Origin: CAMPKL01 sp963805925
GTDB lineage: Bacteria > Acidobacteriota > Terriglobia > Bryobacterales > UBA6623
DNA length: 64,000 bases
Assembly (NCBI GenBank): GCA_963805925.1
Contig: CAWDWB010000010.1
Span: 372,001 to 436,000 of the forward strand
Direction of reading: 5' to 3'
This document shows, piece by piece, positions 1 through 8,762 of the stretch (positions are counted from its first letter, which is position 1; every line of letters begins with the position of its first letter). A program made the position numbers and the translations under genes. The notes beneath the pieces were generated by a model that was not told where the DNA came from, did not search any database, and saw nothing but the letters and a program-made list of their open reading frames with translations.

Positions 1-2549
1 CCAGCGATCCTCAGGACCGGCGACTGAAACGCCGGCTCATACAAGAAGGTACTCTCGGCGGTCCCGTGCGTACGTCCGAGGTGGCTCTTAGCGCTGTCTG
101 CGTCGGACTCCGCTGCGTCGAAGAACAACGCGCCGCCGTAGGCGGAGGGAGACGGCAAGGGCAAGTACGGGGGCAGTTCCAAGTTCTCAACGACGCGAGT
201 TCCGTCCGCGGTTCCGTCGGTCTCCCACAGGTCCCAAGTCGTGTAGCGCGTACCGGTCATAAAGTAGGCCTTGTAGCCGTATTCGACGATGGGGCCAACG
301 CTCGCCGTTTCTGCACCTATCCCCGGCGGGGAGACGGAGGGGAAGACCTTAATGGCAAGCGTACCTGCCGGCGTGCCGTCGCTTCTCCACAGCTCAGTGT
401 CTTGCGGCGGCTCCTGCTGGGACACAGGATAGTCGACGAAAAAGAACAGCATTCCATTGGCGGCGGAGGCGAAACTGATCTCCCCCGACTCACCCAACTC
501 CGCCAATCGAACCGTACCGCCTGCTGTGCCGTCGCTCTTCCACAAGGCATGGTCGTCGCCGTCGAATCCCTCGAAGAAGAGGGTCCCATCGACGTTGGTC
601 AGTTCGCGGGGTCGCACGAGACTGACCTTTACCGTCCCTTCAGCGGTGCCGTCACTCTTCCAGAGATCTTTTCCCGTCGTGCCGTCGTCTGCAACGAAGA
701 ACAAAGTTCCGTCGACATCGACGAGCCATTCAGGAAAGGACCATGCGACGCCCGGGGCGATGTCTCGAACGATGACGGTTCCTTCCGGCGTGCCGTCGGA
801 TTTCCAAAGCTCGAGACCAACGGAAGGACGCTGACCGACAAAGAACAAGACATCGCCGACTGGGGTTAGAGACCCCAATCGGGTGAAGTCCGAAGCGGAC
901 GCGGTGTCAGTCAGAGAGATCGTTCCCTCCTCAGTCCCGTCGCTTCGCCAAAGCTCGCGTCCGTGAACGCCGGTCTCCGTGAGGAAGTAGACCAATTGGC
1001 CGGCGCGGACGAGGTCTTTGGGTCTAGTGGATCCCGAGGGGTCGATGTCCTTGACCAATGTTGTCCCGGTTGCCGTACCGTCCGTCTTCCACAGTTCCCC
1101 GCCGTGAACGCCGTCGTCAGCGTCGAATAGCAGCTCTGCGCCAAGGCGCGCGAAGTATCGGGGACTACTCTCGCCGATGGCGAAGCCGACGTCTTTCACC
1201 AGTGAGGTTCCCTGGGGCGTTCCGTCGCTGCGCCAGAGTTCCTCGCCGTGTTCGCCGTCGTTGGCACTGAAGTAGAGGACGCCGTCGATCACGTTGAGAT
1301 TGGTCGGATTGGAGTCTCCGTCGGGACGGATGTCCTTCAGCAGGACCGTCCCGGCTCCCGAGCCGTCCGTCTTCCAAAGCTCCAAGCCTTCCGGTCCGCC
1401 GTCGTCGGCAGCGAGCAATACGAAGCTGCCTAAGGTTGCGAAGTTCGTCTTGACCTGGACGCCGAATGCCTTCACGAGCGCCGTACCCTGGGCGGTTCCG
1501 TCGCTGCGCCAGACTTCTCCTCGGTGCTCGGTGCTGTCGGAGGTGAAGAAGAATGCGGAATCCGTGACGTGAAAGTAGTTAGGAGAAATTCCGGTCACGA
1601 CGCGCATCGTGCCGGCGGCCGTGCCATCGGTGACCCACAGACCGCGACCGCCGCCGTCGCCGTTGTCGGCTGCGAAGTAAAGAAGGTTGTTAAAGACTCG
1701 CCCCTGGAATCTGTAAGTCTCACCCGCGACGCCGGAGGAGCTACCCGGATTGATATCGACGACCATCGTCGTGCCCGCTGTGGTGCCGTCGGTGCGCCAG
1801 AGTTCGCTGCCATGCACGCCGTCGTCAGCTTGGAAATAGAAGCTATCGCCCATGCGCACCAACTCGCCGATGTCACTGGATTCGGAACCGGGCCGGATGT
1901 CCCTAATCAATGTCGTACCGACTGTGGTTCCGTCGGTGTGCCACAGTTCTCTTCCGTTGAAGCTGTCCTCAGCAGTGAAATAGGCGACCCCGTCCTTGTT
2001 CGCGCTGAACTCGGGGCGAGAGTCTCCCGCCAGGTTGATGTCCTTCACCAAGAGGGTTCCCGCTTCGGTACCGTCGCTCTTCCAAAGCTCGACTCCGGTG
2101 ACGCCGTCGTTCCCACCGAAGAAGACAGTGTCGCCGACGCCGAAGAGGTTCCTTGAGAATCCATTAGCTGGACCGGGGTAGATGTCCTTTACAAGGATTC
2201 GATCACCTGCGGCATTGAGCCGATACAGCTCAAGTCCGGTAGCGATGCTTTCGCCGCGAAAGAAGAGAAAGTCGTTGGCGGGGACAAGCCAATTCCTGGA
2301 CGGGGGTAAGCTGCCGAAGCTTTCTGTGCCGGTCGCCGTGCCATCGCTGCGCCAAAGACCGAAAGAGTCGTTGTTGGCGAGGGCTGCGAAGTAGAGTTTT
2401 CCGTTGAATGCTACGGGCGGACTCGGTCGGGAGGAAAACGACGCGTCCGACGTCGTGTTGATGTCTGTGAGCAAAGTTGCCGTCTGCGCGCCAGCGCCTA
2501 GAGCGCAAAACAACATGCAAACAACTGATAGCCAAGAACGAACTGACAT
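1..2549 (-). CDS. ELWxxDGT-repeat secreted protein, C-terminus beyond window
   Basis: The frame is open from the ATG at 2549 to the left edge, so the gene is partial (849 codons visible) and lacks its C-terminus. The start is supported by a GAGGT ribosome-binding site 4-5 bases upstream and by a signal peptide ending near AGAQ (residues 1-23). The rest is a run of about 16 units of 45-60 residues, each ending in a motif such as ELWRSDGT, ELWKTDGT or GLWVTDGT followed by xxGTxLVKDI and a LYFxADDG strand; one unit (LYRLNAAG) is degenerate. This is the ELWxxDGT repeat family, thought to fold as beta-propeller-like blades in secreted or surface proteins. The true function is unknown. It lies 131 bases downstream of the PQQ dehydrogenase array on the same strand but appears to have its own promoter. 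Confidence 0.85.
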   Translation of the reverse strand, partial: MSVRSWLSVVCMLFCALGAGAQTATLLTDINTTSDASFSSRPSPPVAFNGKLYFAALANNDSFGLWRSDGTATGTESFGSLPPSRNWLVPANDFLFFRGESIATGLELYRLNAAGDRILVKDIYPGPANGFSRNLFGVGDTVFFGGNDGVTGVELWKSDGTEAGTLLVKDINLAGDSRPEFSANKDGVAYFTAEDSFNGRELWHTDGTTVGTTLIRDIRPGSESSDIGELVRMGDSFYFQADDGVHGSELWRTDGTTAGTTMVVDINPGSSSGVAGETYRFQGRVFNNLLYFAADNGDGGGRGLWVTDGTAAGTMRVVTGISPNYFHVTDSAFFFTSDSTEHRGEVWRSDGTAQGTALVKAFGVQVKTNFATLGSFVLLAADDGGPEGLELWKTDGSGAGTVLLKDIRPDGDSNPTNLNVIDGVLYFSANDGEHGEELWRSDGTPQGTSLVKDVGFAIGESSPRYFARLGAELLFDADDGVHGGELWKTDGTATGTTLVKDIDPSGSTRPKDLVRAGQLVYFLTETGVHGRELWRSDGTEEGTISLTDTASASDFTRLGSLTPVGDVLFFVGQRPSVGLELWKSDGTPEGTVIVRDIAPGVAWSFPEWLVDVDGTLFFVADDGTTGKDLWKSDGTAEGTVKVSLVRPRELTNVDGTLFFEGFDGDDHALWKSDGTAGGTVRLAELGESGEISFASAANGMLFFFVDYPVSQQEPPQDTELWRSDGTPAGTLAIKVFPSVSPPGIGAETASVGPIVEYGYKAYFMTGTRYTTWDLWETDGTADGTRVVENLELPPYLPLPSPSAYGGALFFDAAESDADSAKSHLGRTHGTAESTFLYEPAFQSPVLRIA

Positions 2550-2604
2550 GAAACCTCGTCGCAAGAAATCGTGACGCGGTCGGAAAGGCAGGCGGGCTAG
2601 CTCG

Positions 2605-2633
2605 AGTTTTGTAGATTATCTGGTAATTGTCAA
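2605..2633 (-). promoter_or_regulatory. Candidate promoter for the ELWxxDGT gene
   Basis: On the minus strand a perfect TTGACA (2633-2628) is followed after 17 bases by AAAACT (2610-2605). The -35 box is consensus and the -10 box is poor. The region is AT-rich relative to its surroundings and lies about 55 bases before the start codon at 2549. It would give the repeat protein a transcript separate from the dehydrogenase array. Confidence 0.3.
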
Positions 2634-2680
2634 GCTTGGCGATTATCGGGCCGAGTTATTCTGAACTTCCTCGCCAGAAT

Positions 2681-4660
2681 TTACGGCACGGCTAGCGCAA
2701 CTAATTCCGCAGGATGGTCACTGCCGCCCACGGCCACGACAACGTATTGCCGTCCGCCAACCATATACGTCATCGGAATGCCGGTTGTGCCGGCGGGCAG
2801 GTCCATCTGGAAGATGACGTCGCCGGTAGCTTTGTTCATGGCTCGAAACGCAGGGCTCCCCGCTTCGGGGCCCGAGCCGAACAGGCCAGCCCCAACGCCG
2901 CCGAACAGCAGTGTCTTGGTCACCATCAGCGTTGCGTGGTCCGGATTGCCGACTCCGCTGAGGTCGACGCCCTTCAGCGCCGGGTGGTTCTTGACGTAGT
3001 CAGGCGGATCGCCGTTGGGCTTCCGCCAGACGTGGTCGCCGGTATTCAGGTCGATTGCGGTGATGGTTCCCCAAGGAGTCTTGACGATGGGCAGCCCCTG
3101 TGGGCCGATGTTCCGCGGCGAGCCGACGGCCGGAGCGTTTCGGTCACGCGGCGCGCGTCCGGCGCCTCCGACATAAGCCATGTCCGAGCGGCCGGCTTCG
3201 GGCTTCGCCAGACCCATGGCCGTGACGTGGTTCGCTGACGCGATGTAGACGATGCCGGTTTCGGCATCGAGCGCGCCCCCTTGCCAGTTGGCTCCGCCTA
3301 CCACGGCCGGCAGGTATAGAGTGGCGAGTTTGCCGTCCGTATCGGTCACGATGGGCGGGGTAAATAGCGGTCCCTGCTTATATTGGCGGGCGATGCGCAG
3401 CGCTTCGGCATGGAGTTCGGGCGTCAGGTCGATCAGATTGTCGTCCGTCGAACCCTGCAGATCAAACGGCGCGGGCTTGGTTGGGAAGGGTTGCGTCGGA
3501 GAAGTCTTCTCGCCAGGCACGTCGCTCTGTTCAACCGGACGCTCTTCGATCGGCCAAATCGGTTCGCCCGTCACGCGGTCAAACACGAATAAGAAGCCGT
3601 ACTTCGTCGGCTCCGCCACGATCTTACGAGGCCGGCCGTCGACGGTCACGTTGGCTAAGATCGGGGGCGAGTTGAGGTCGTAGTCCCAGATGTCATGGTG
3701 AACGAATTGGAAATGCCAGACGCGCTTGCCGGTCTTCGCATCCAGACACACCAGGCTGCTGCCGAATAAGTTATCGCCCGGCCGATGGCCGCCGTAGAAA
3801 TCGCCGGTCGGCGCCTCCACGGGAAGATAGACGTAGCCCAGATCCAGGTCCGCGCTGATCGGACCCCAGACGGCGGTGTTTCCCGTGTACTCCCAAGAGC
3901 CGTCCTTCCAGGTCTCATTGCCGTACTCGCCCGGCTGCGGAATCGTTCGGAAAGTCCAAATCCTCTTGCCGGTTCGTACGTCGAAGCCCCGTATATAGCC
4001 CGGGACGTTTTTCATCGTTGGCGGCGCAGTGCCGGCTACCAGAGCGGAGCCCATGATGAGGACGTCGTTGACCACGATCGCCGGCGAACTAGCTCCGATC
4101 TGACCCGGCTCGACGACGTCGCGGTCGAGGCCTTCTTTGAGATTGATGACTCCGCGCTCGCCGAAGTCTTCGATCAATCGTCCGGTCTTGGCGTCGAGTG
4201 CAACAAGCTGATATCCCGGCGTGATCATGAAGATGCGCTCGTCCTGGCCATCCGTCCAGTAGGTGAGCCCGCGGTTTTGATGCCGGACGGCGCGTTCTCC
4301 GTAGAGGCCCTCGTCGATTCGGAACATCCACAGCGTCTCGCCCGTTACAGCGTCAACCGCCACAGCGTCGCGTCGTGTCCCCGCGGTGAAATACAACTTT
4401 CCGCCGACCATGAGCGGCGTGACTTCCCAATTGAAATCCGGTCGTGCGCCGAAGTTGTCCGCCTTCCAGCGCCAGACAACCTCAAGCTCGCTGACGTTCT
4501 CAGCGTTGATTTGGTCCAGAGGAGAGTATTTGGTGCTGCCGGCGTCTCCGCCGTAGAATCGCCACTCGCCATCCTTGGCGCCCTGCTGTGCAGCCAAGGG
4601 AGACGCAACAAGAAAGAGGATGAAAAGCGGCGCCAGGGCCACGACACCTAAGCGATACAT
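2681..4660 (-). CDS. PQQ-dependent dehydrogenase, glucose-dehydrogenase-like (paralog 4 of 4)
   Basis: A 659-residue secreted quinoprotein, predicted to oxidise a sugar or alcohol in the periplasm using pyrroloquinoline quinone. A signal peptide (residues 1-25, ending PLAAQQ) is followed by an eight-bladed PQQ beta-propeller with repeated DAKTGKxxW-type blade motifs. HHDIWDYD (residues 321-328) followed 27 residues later by the Lys of PTKYG matches the spacing of the catalytic Asp466 and Lys493 of E. coli membrane glucose dehydrogenase. There is no N-terminal five-helix membrane domain, no CxxCH haem motif and no vicinal Cys pair of alcohol dehydrogenases, so the electron acceptor must be a separate protein. 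It is the last gene of a four-member tandem array with 43-71 base gaps. The substrate cannot be read from sequence. Confidence 0.88.
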   Translation of the reverse strand: MYRLGVVALAPLFILFLVASPLAAQQGAKDGEWRFYGGDAGSTKYSPLDQINAENVSELEVVWRWKADNFGARPDFNWEVTPLMVGGKLYFTAGTRRDAVAVDAVTGETLWMFRIDEGLYGERAVRHQNRGLTYWTDGQDERIFMITPGYQLVALDAKTGRLIEDFGERGVINLKEGLDRDVVEPGQIGASSPAIVVNDVLIMGSALVAGTAPPTMKNVPGYIRGFDVRTGKRIWTFRTIPQPGEYGNETWKDGSWEYTGNTAVWGPISADLDLGYVYLPVEAPTGDFYGGHRPGDNLFGSSLVCLDAKTGKRVWHFQFVHHDIWDYDLNSPPILANVTVDGRPRKIVAEPTKYGFLFVFDRVTGEPIWPIEERPVEQSDVPGEKTSPTQPFPTKPAPFDLQGSTDDNLIDLTPELHAEALRIARQYKQGPLFTPPIVTDTDGKLATLYLPAVVGGANWQGGALDAETGIVYIASANHVTAMGLAKPEAGRSDMAYVGGAGRAPRDRNAPAVGSPRNIGPQGLPIVKTPWGTITAIDLNTGDHVWRKPNGDPPDYVKNHPALKGVDLSGVGNPDHATLMVTKTLLFGGVGAGLFGSGPEAGSPAFRAMNKATGDVIFQMDLPAGTTGIPMTYMVGGRQYVVVAVGGSDHPAELVALAVP

Positions 4661-4718
4661 TGCGCAGTCAATGTACCACTAGGGCGGCGCCGTGGCGTAA
4701 AAATCTGTGGGCGACCCT

Positions 4719-6665
4719 CTAGGGCACAGCCATTGCCACCAATTCCGCCGGCATGCCCTTGCCGCCCACAGCAACGACGACATACTGCCGTCCGTTGACC
4801 ATGTACGTCATGGGAATACCCGTCGTGCCGGTGGGCAATTCCAGGCGATGCAGCACCTTGCCGGTCGCCTTATCGATCGCTCGGAACACCGGGCTGCCCG
4901 CGCCGGGATCGTTGTTGAAGAGCCCGGCGCCGACGCCTGCAAACAGCAGCGTCTTAGTCACCATCAGCGTAGACCGCTCCGGATTTCCCACGCCGCTCAG
5001 GTCGACGCCTTTTAGCGCGGGATGGTTCTTCACATAGTCGGGCGCTACGTCATTCGGAATCATCCAAACGTGCTCGCCAGTGTTGAGATCGATCGCCGTA
5101 ATGCGTCCCCAGGGCGGCTTCGCTAGGGGCAGCCCTTGCGGCCCCAGGTTGCGGTTTGCCGTCGAACTCGTATAGCCGTAGGAGGCTACGTAGTTCATGT
5201 CCGAACGAGACGCCTCGGGCTTATACAACTCAAGCGAGGTCATGTGGCTTACTGAGGCAATGTAGACGATGCCCGTCTCGGCGTCGACGGCTCCCCCTGG
5301 CCAATTGGCTCCTCCGCGCGTATTCGGCATCATCAACATCGCGCGCTTGCCGTCTTCGTCGCGCACGATGGGCGGCGTGAACAGCGGCCCCATCTTGTAC
5401 TGCGCCGCAATCTCTCGTGCTTCCTGTTTCAAGGCGGGAGTCAGATCGATCAAATGGTCGTCCGAGGTGCCTTGCAACTCAAACGGCGCAGGCTTGGTCG
5501 GGAATGGCTGCGTCGGCCAGGTCTTTTCTCCGGGCGCCTTGCTCTGTTCCACCGGACGCTCTTCGATCGGCCAAATCGGTTCGCCCGTCACCCGATCGAA
5601 GACAAACAAGAAGCCCTGTTTGGTCGGTTGCGCCACGATCTTCCGCGCGCGCCCGTTGACCGTCACGTCGGCCAGGATCGGCGGCGACGCCAAGTCGTAA
5701 TCCCAAATGTCGTGATGCACTGTCTGGAAGTACCAGATGCGCTTGCCTGTCTTCGCGTCGAGGCATACCAAGCTGTTGGCGAATAAATTCGCGCCCGGCC
5801 GGTGCCCGCCGTAGAAATCGCCCGTCGGCGCTTCCAAGGGTAGGTAGACGTATCCTAGCTCCTCGTCGCCGCTCAGCGGAGTCCAGGCCGAGGTATTGCC
5901 CGTGTATTGGGCCGAACCATCTTCCCAGGTGTCGTACCCAAACTCCCCCGGCCTGGGAATCGTATGGAAAGTCCACAGCAACTTGCCCGTGCGCACGTCG
6001 AAGCCGCGAATAAAGCCCGGTACGTTCGTCTTGCTGGGCGGGGCGGTGCCGGCCTGCAACGCGGCGCCCATAATCACCACGTCGTTGATGACGATAGCGG
6101 GCGAACTGGAACCGATTTGTCCGTACTCCACGACGTCGCGATCCAACCCTTGGGTCAGGTCGACGATGCCGCCTTCGCCGAAGCCCTCGATCGGACGTCC
6201 GTCCTGTGCGTTGAGGGCAATCAGGTGGTAGCCGGGCGAGATCATCAAGATCCGCTCTTCAGTCCCGTCGCTCCAGTACGTCAGTCCGCGGTTCTGCGGA
6301 CGCACTCCGCGGTCGCCGCGCTGACCCTCGTCGAAGCGGTACATCCACAGCGTCTCGCCGGTGGCGGCATCGATGGCGACCGCATCGCGGCGTGAGCCTG
6401 CGGTCACGTAAAGCTTGCCGCCTGCCATCAGCGGCGTGGCTTCCCAGTTGTAGTCGGGACGCGGGCCGAAATTGTCCGCCTTCCAACGCCAAACAATTTC
6501 CAACTCGCTGGCATTTTCAGCGTTGATCTGGTCGAGCGGAGAATACTTGGTACTGCCGGCGTCTCCGCCGTAGAAGCGCCATTCGCCGTTCGTCGTACCG
6601 TGTTGCGCCATCAGGGGCGCGGTGATAAAGAGTAGGGTCGATAACAGGAGACCTAAGCGACACAT
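4719..6665 (-). CDS. PQQ-dependent dehydrogenase, glucose-dehydrogenase-like (paralog 3 of 4)
   Basis: A 648-residue paralog with signal peptide ending LMAQHG, the same propeller, HHDIWDYD and the Lys of PTKQG at the same spacing. It has the shortest version of the variable loop before the GPQGLP motif: a Tyr/Ser-rich segment (YVASYGYTSSTANR) where the others carry Arg/Gly/Pro-rich inserts. Its start region, from about 20 bases upstream of the ATG into the signal peptide, is nearly identical at DNA level to that of the next gene upstream (6709-8691), which points to a recent duplication. Ribosome-binding sites are weak throughout the array, so translation may be coupled. The gene is expected to share the transcript starting upstream of 10769. 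Confidence 0.88.
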   Translation of the reverse strand: MCRLGLLLSTLLFITAPLMAQHGTTNGEWRFYGGDAGSTKYSPLDQINAENASELEIVWRWKADNFGPRPDYNWEATPLMAGGKLYVTAGSRRDAVAIDAATGETLWMYRFDEGQRGDRGVRPQNRGLTYWSDGTEERILMISPGYHLIALNAQDGRPIEGFGEGGIVDLTQGLDRDVVEYGQIGSSSPAIVINDVVIMGAALQAGTAPPSKTNVPGFIRGFDVRTGKLLWTFHTIPRPGEFGYDTWEDGSAQYTGNTSAWTPLSGDEELGYVYLPLEAPTGDFYGGHRPGANLFANSLVCLDAKTGKRIWYFQTVHHDIWDYDLASPPILADVTVNGRARKIVAQPTKQGFLFVFDRVTGEPIWPIEERPVEQSKAPGEKTWPTQPFPTKPAPFELQGTSDDHLIDLTPALKQEAREIAAQYKMGPLFTPPIVRDEDGKRAMLMMPNTRGGANWPGGAVDAETGIVYIASVSHMTSLELYKPEASRSDMNYVASYGYTSSTANRNLGPQGLPLAKPPWGRITAIDLNTGEHVWMIPNDVAPDYVKNHPALKGVDLSGVGNPERSTLMVTKTLLFAGVGAGLFNNDPGAGSPVFRAIDKATGKVLHRLELPTGTTGIPMTYMVNGRQYVVVAVGGKGMPAELVAMAVP

Positions 6666-6708
6666 TGGGGCCTAATGTAGCACTCCGCCTGCCCGCCTTT
6701 CTATGTCG

Positions 6709-8691
6709 CTAGGGGACGGCCAATGCCACCAGTTCCGCGCTGTGTTCCGGGCTGCCGACCGCCACGACAATATACTGGCGTCCTTTGACCATATAGGTCA
6801 TCGGGATACTCGTGGTGCCTGCCGGCAGTTCCATCTCGTAGATGAGTTCGCCGGTGGCCTTATTCATCACGCGGAACATCGGGCTGCCTCCGTACGGTCC
6901 GGCGTTGAACATACCGCCGCCCACGCCTCCGAACAGCAGCGTCTTGGTCACCATGAGGGTCGCCTGATCGGGATTGCCGACGCCGCTCAAATCGATGCCC
7001 TTGAGTGCGGGGTGATTCTTGATGAAGTCGGGCGCCTCGCCGTTGGGCTTCATCCACACATGGTCGCCCGTGTTGAGATCGATGGCGGTAATGCGGCCCC
7101 ACGGCGGTCTGAGCAACGGCAGCCCTTGCGGCCCGTTATTGGTTCGGCCAAAGCGGACGCCCCCAGGAGGAGGGCCTGCCGCTCTTCTGCGCGACATTCC
7201 GCCAAGGCTTCCGAGGTAGTCCATATCCGAGCGATCCGGCGAGGGCCGGGACAGCGCTGTGATGCTCTCGCGATTCGTTGAAGCGACATAGACGATGCCT
7301 GTTTCGGGGTCGAGAGCCCCGCCCTCCCAGTTGGCCGCGCCCTGTGAGTTCGGCACCACGATGGTGCCGAGCTTGCCCCCGGAATCTCGCACGATCGGCG
7401 GAGTAAACAGGGGTCCTTGCTTGTACTTGCGGGCGATTTCGATCGCCTCCGCCTTCAGTTCCGGCGTGAGGTCAAACAGATTCTCGTCCATCGACCCCTG
7501 CATCTCGAAAGGGGCCGGCTTGGTGGGGAAGGGCTGAGTCGGGGAAGTCTTTTCGCCCGGTACGTCGCTCTGCGGTACAGGCCGTTCGACGATAGGCCAA
7601 ATCGGCTCGCCCGTCACGCGATCGAAGACGTACAAGAAACCCTGTTTGCTCGGTTGGGCGACGATCTTGCGGGGCCGTCCGTCGACAGTAACGTCGGCGA
7701 GAATCGGCGGCGACCCGAAATCGTAGTCCCAGACATCGTGGTGAACGGCCTGGAAGTGCCAGACTCGCTCGCCTGTCTTCACGTTCAGACAAAGGACGCT
7801 GTCGGCGAACAGGTTGTCGCCGGGCCGGTGTCCGCCGTAGTAGTCCCCGGTCGGCATCTCGACTGGGATATAGACATAGCCCAATTCTTCGTCGCCACTG
7901 AGCGGCGGCCAAGCGCCGACGTTGCCGGTGTATTTCCACGAACCGTCTTCCCAGGTGTCATTGCCGAACTCGCCCGGATGAGGGATGGTGCGGAACGTCC
8001 AAAGCTTCTTGCCGGTACGCACGTCGAAGCCGCGTATGTAACCCGGTACATTGGTCTTGCTGTCGGGAGCCCCGCCGCCCTGCAGCGCGGCGCCTGTCAC
8101 GATCACATCGTTGATGACGATTGGCGGAGAACTGGAGCCGATCCGGCCGGGTTCCACCACATCACGGTCGAGGCCTTGCGTTAGATCGACGATGCCGTTC
8201 TCGCCGAAGTCTTCGACCAAACGTCCGGTCTTGGCATCGAGTTCGATCAGATGAAAACCGAGTGAGATCATCAAGATGCGTTCTTCTTGGCCGTCGGTCC
8301 AATAGGCCAGGCCGCGGTTGTTGCGGCGCGGGGCGCGTTCGCCTCGCAGGCCTTCGTCGTAACGGAACATCCAGAGCGTCTCGCCCGTTTGGGCGTCGAT
8401 GGCGACGGCGTCACGGCGCATGCCGGCGGTTGTGTAGAGGACGCCGTTGGCCATCACGGGCGTCGCCTGCCAGTTGTTGTCAGGACGCGGACCGAAGTTG
8501 TCAGCCTTCCAACGCCAGACGATCTCAAGTTCGCTGACATTCTCAGCGTTGATCTGGTCGAGCGGCGAGTATTTTGTAGTGCCGGGGCCGCCGCCGTAGA
8601 ACCGCCATTCGCCGTTCTTAGCGCCTTGCTGCGCCGTCAGGGGCGCGCTCAAGAGGATGAAGGTCGATAACAGGAGACCTAGGCGATACAT
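6709..8691 (-). CDS. PQQ-dependent dehydrogenase, glucose-dehydrogenase-like (paralog 2 of 4)
   Basis: A 660-residue paralog with signal peptide ending LTAQQG, then the conserved GEWRFYGG / TKYSPLDQIN entry to the propeller shared by all four. The catalytic-site motif here is HHDVWDYD with PSKQG for the Lys segment. The variable loop before NNGPQGLP is long and basic/Pro-rich (residues about 515-540, containing RRRAAGPPPGG). The differences concentrate in this loop and in the blade facing it, while the cofactor-site motifs are kept, as expected if the four copies have diverged in substrate rather than in chemistry. No PQQ biosynthesis genes are present in the window. Confidence 0.88.
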   Translation of the reverse strand: MYRLGLLLSTFILLSAPLTAQQGAKNGEWRFYGGGPGTTKYSPLDQINAENVSELEIVWRWKADNFGPRPDNNWQATPVMANGVLYTTAGMRRDAVAIDAQTGETLWMFRYDEGLRGERAPRRNNRGLAYWTDGQEERILMISLGFHLIELDAKTGRLVEDFGENGIVDLTQGLDRDVVEPGRIGSSSPPIVINDVIVTGAALQGGGAPDSKTNVPGYIRGFDVRTGKKLWTFRTIPHPGEFGNDTWEDGSWKYTGNVGAWPPLSGDEELGYVYIPVEMPTGDYYGGHRPGDNLFADSVLCLNVKTGERVWHFQAVHHDVWDYDFGSPPILADVTVDGRPRKIVAQPSKQGFLYVFDRVTGEPIWPIVERPVPQSDVPGEKTSPTQPFPTKPAPFEMQGSMDENLFDLTPELKAEAIEIARKYKQGPLFTPPIVRDSGGKLGTIVVPNSQGAANWEGGALDPETGIVYVASTNRESITALSRPSPDRSDMDYLGSLGGMSRRRAAGPPPGGVRFGRTNNGPQGLPLLRPPWGRITAIDLNTGDHVWMKPNGEAPDFIKNHPALKGIDLSGVGNPDQATLMVTKTLLFGGVGGGMFNAGPYGGSPMFRVMNKATGELIYEMELPAGTTSIPMTYMVKGRQYIVVAVGSPEHSAELVALAVP

Positions 8692-8762
8692 TGGGCGTTA
8701 ATGTAGCACCACGAGAAGCCCGGCGGACGCTTGCGGCCGCCGGGGGTGTCGGTTTTCGAACT

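Noticed and set aside
66..869. Plus-strand ORF of 267 residues opposite the ELWxxDGT gene
   Set aside because: It is the antisense reading of the repeat; the minus frame has a signal peptide, ribosome site and repeat motif over the whole length.
3785..4651. Plus-strand ORFs inside the PQQ array, also at 7417-8184 and 10041-10730
   Set aside because: They appear at matching places in each paralog, as expected for antisense shadows, and show no domain.
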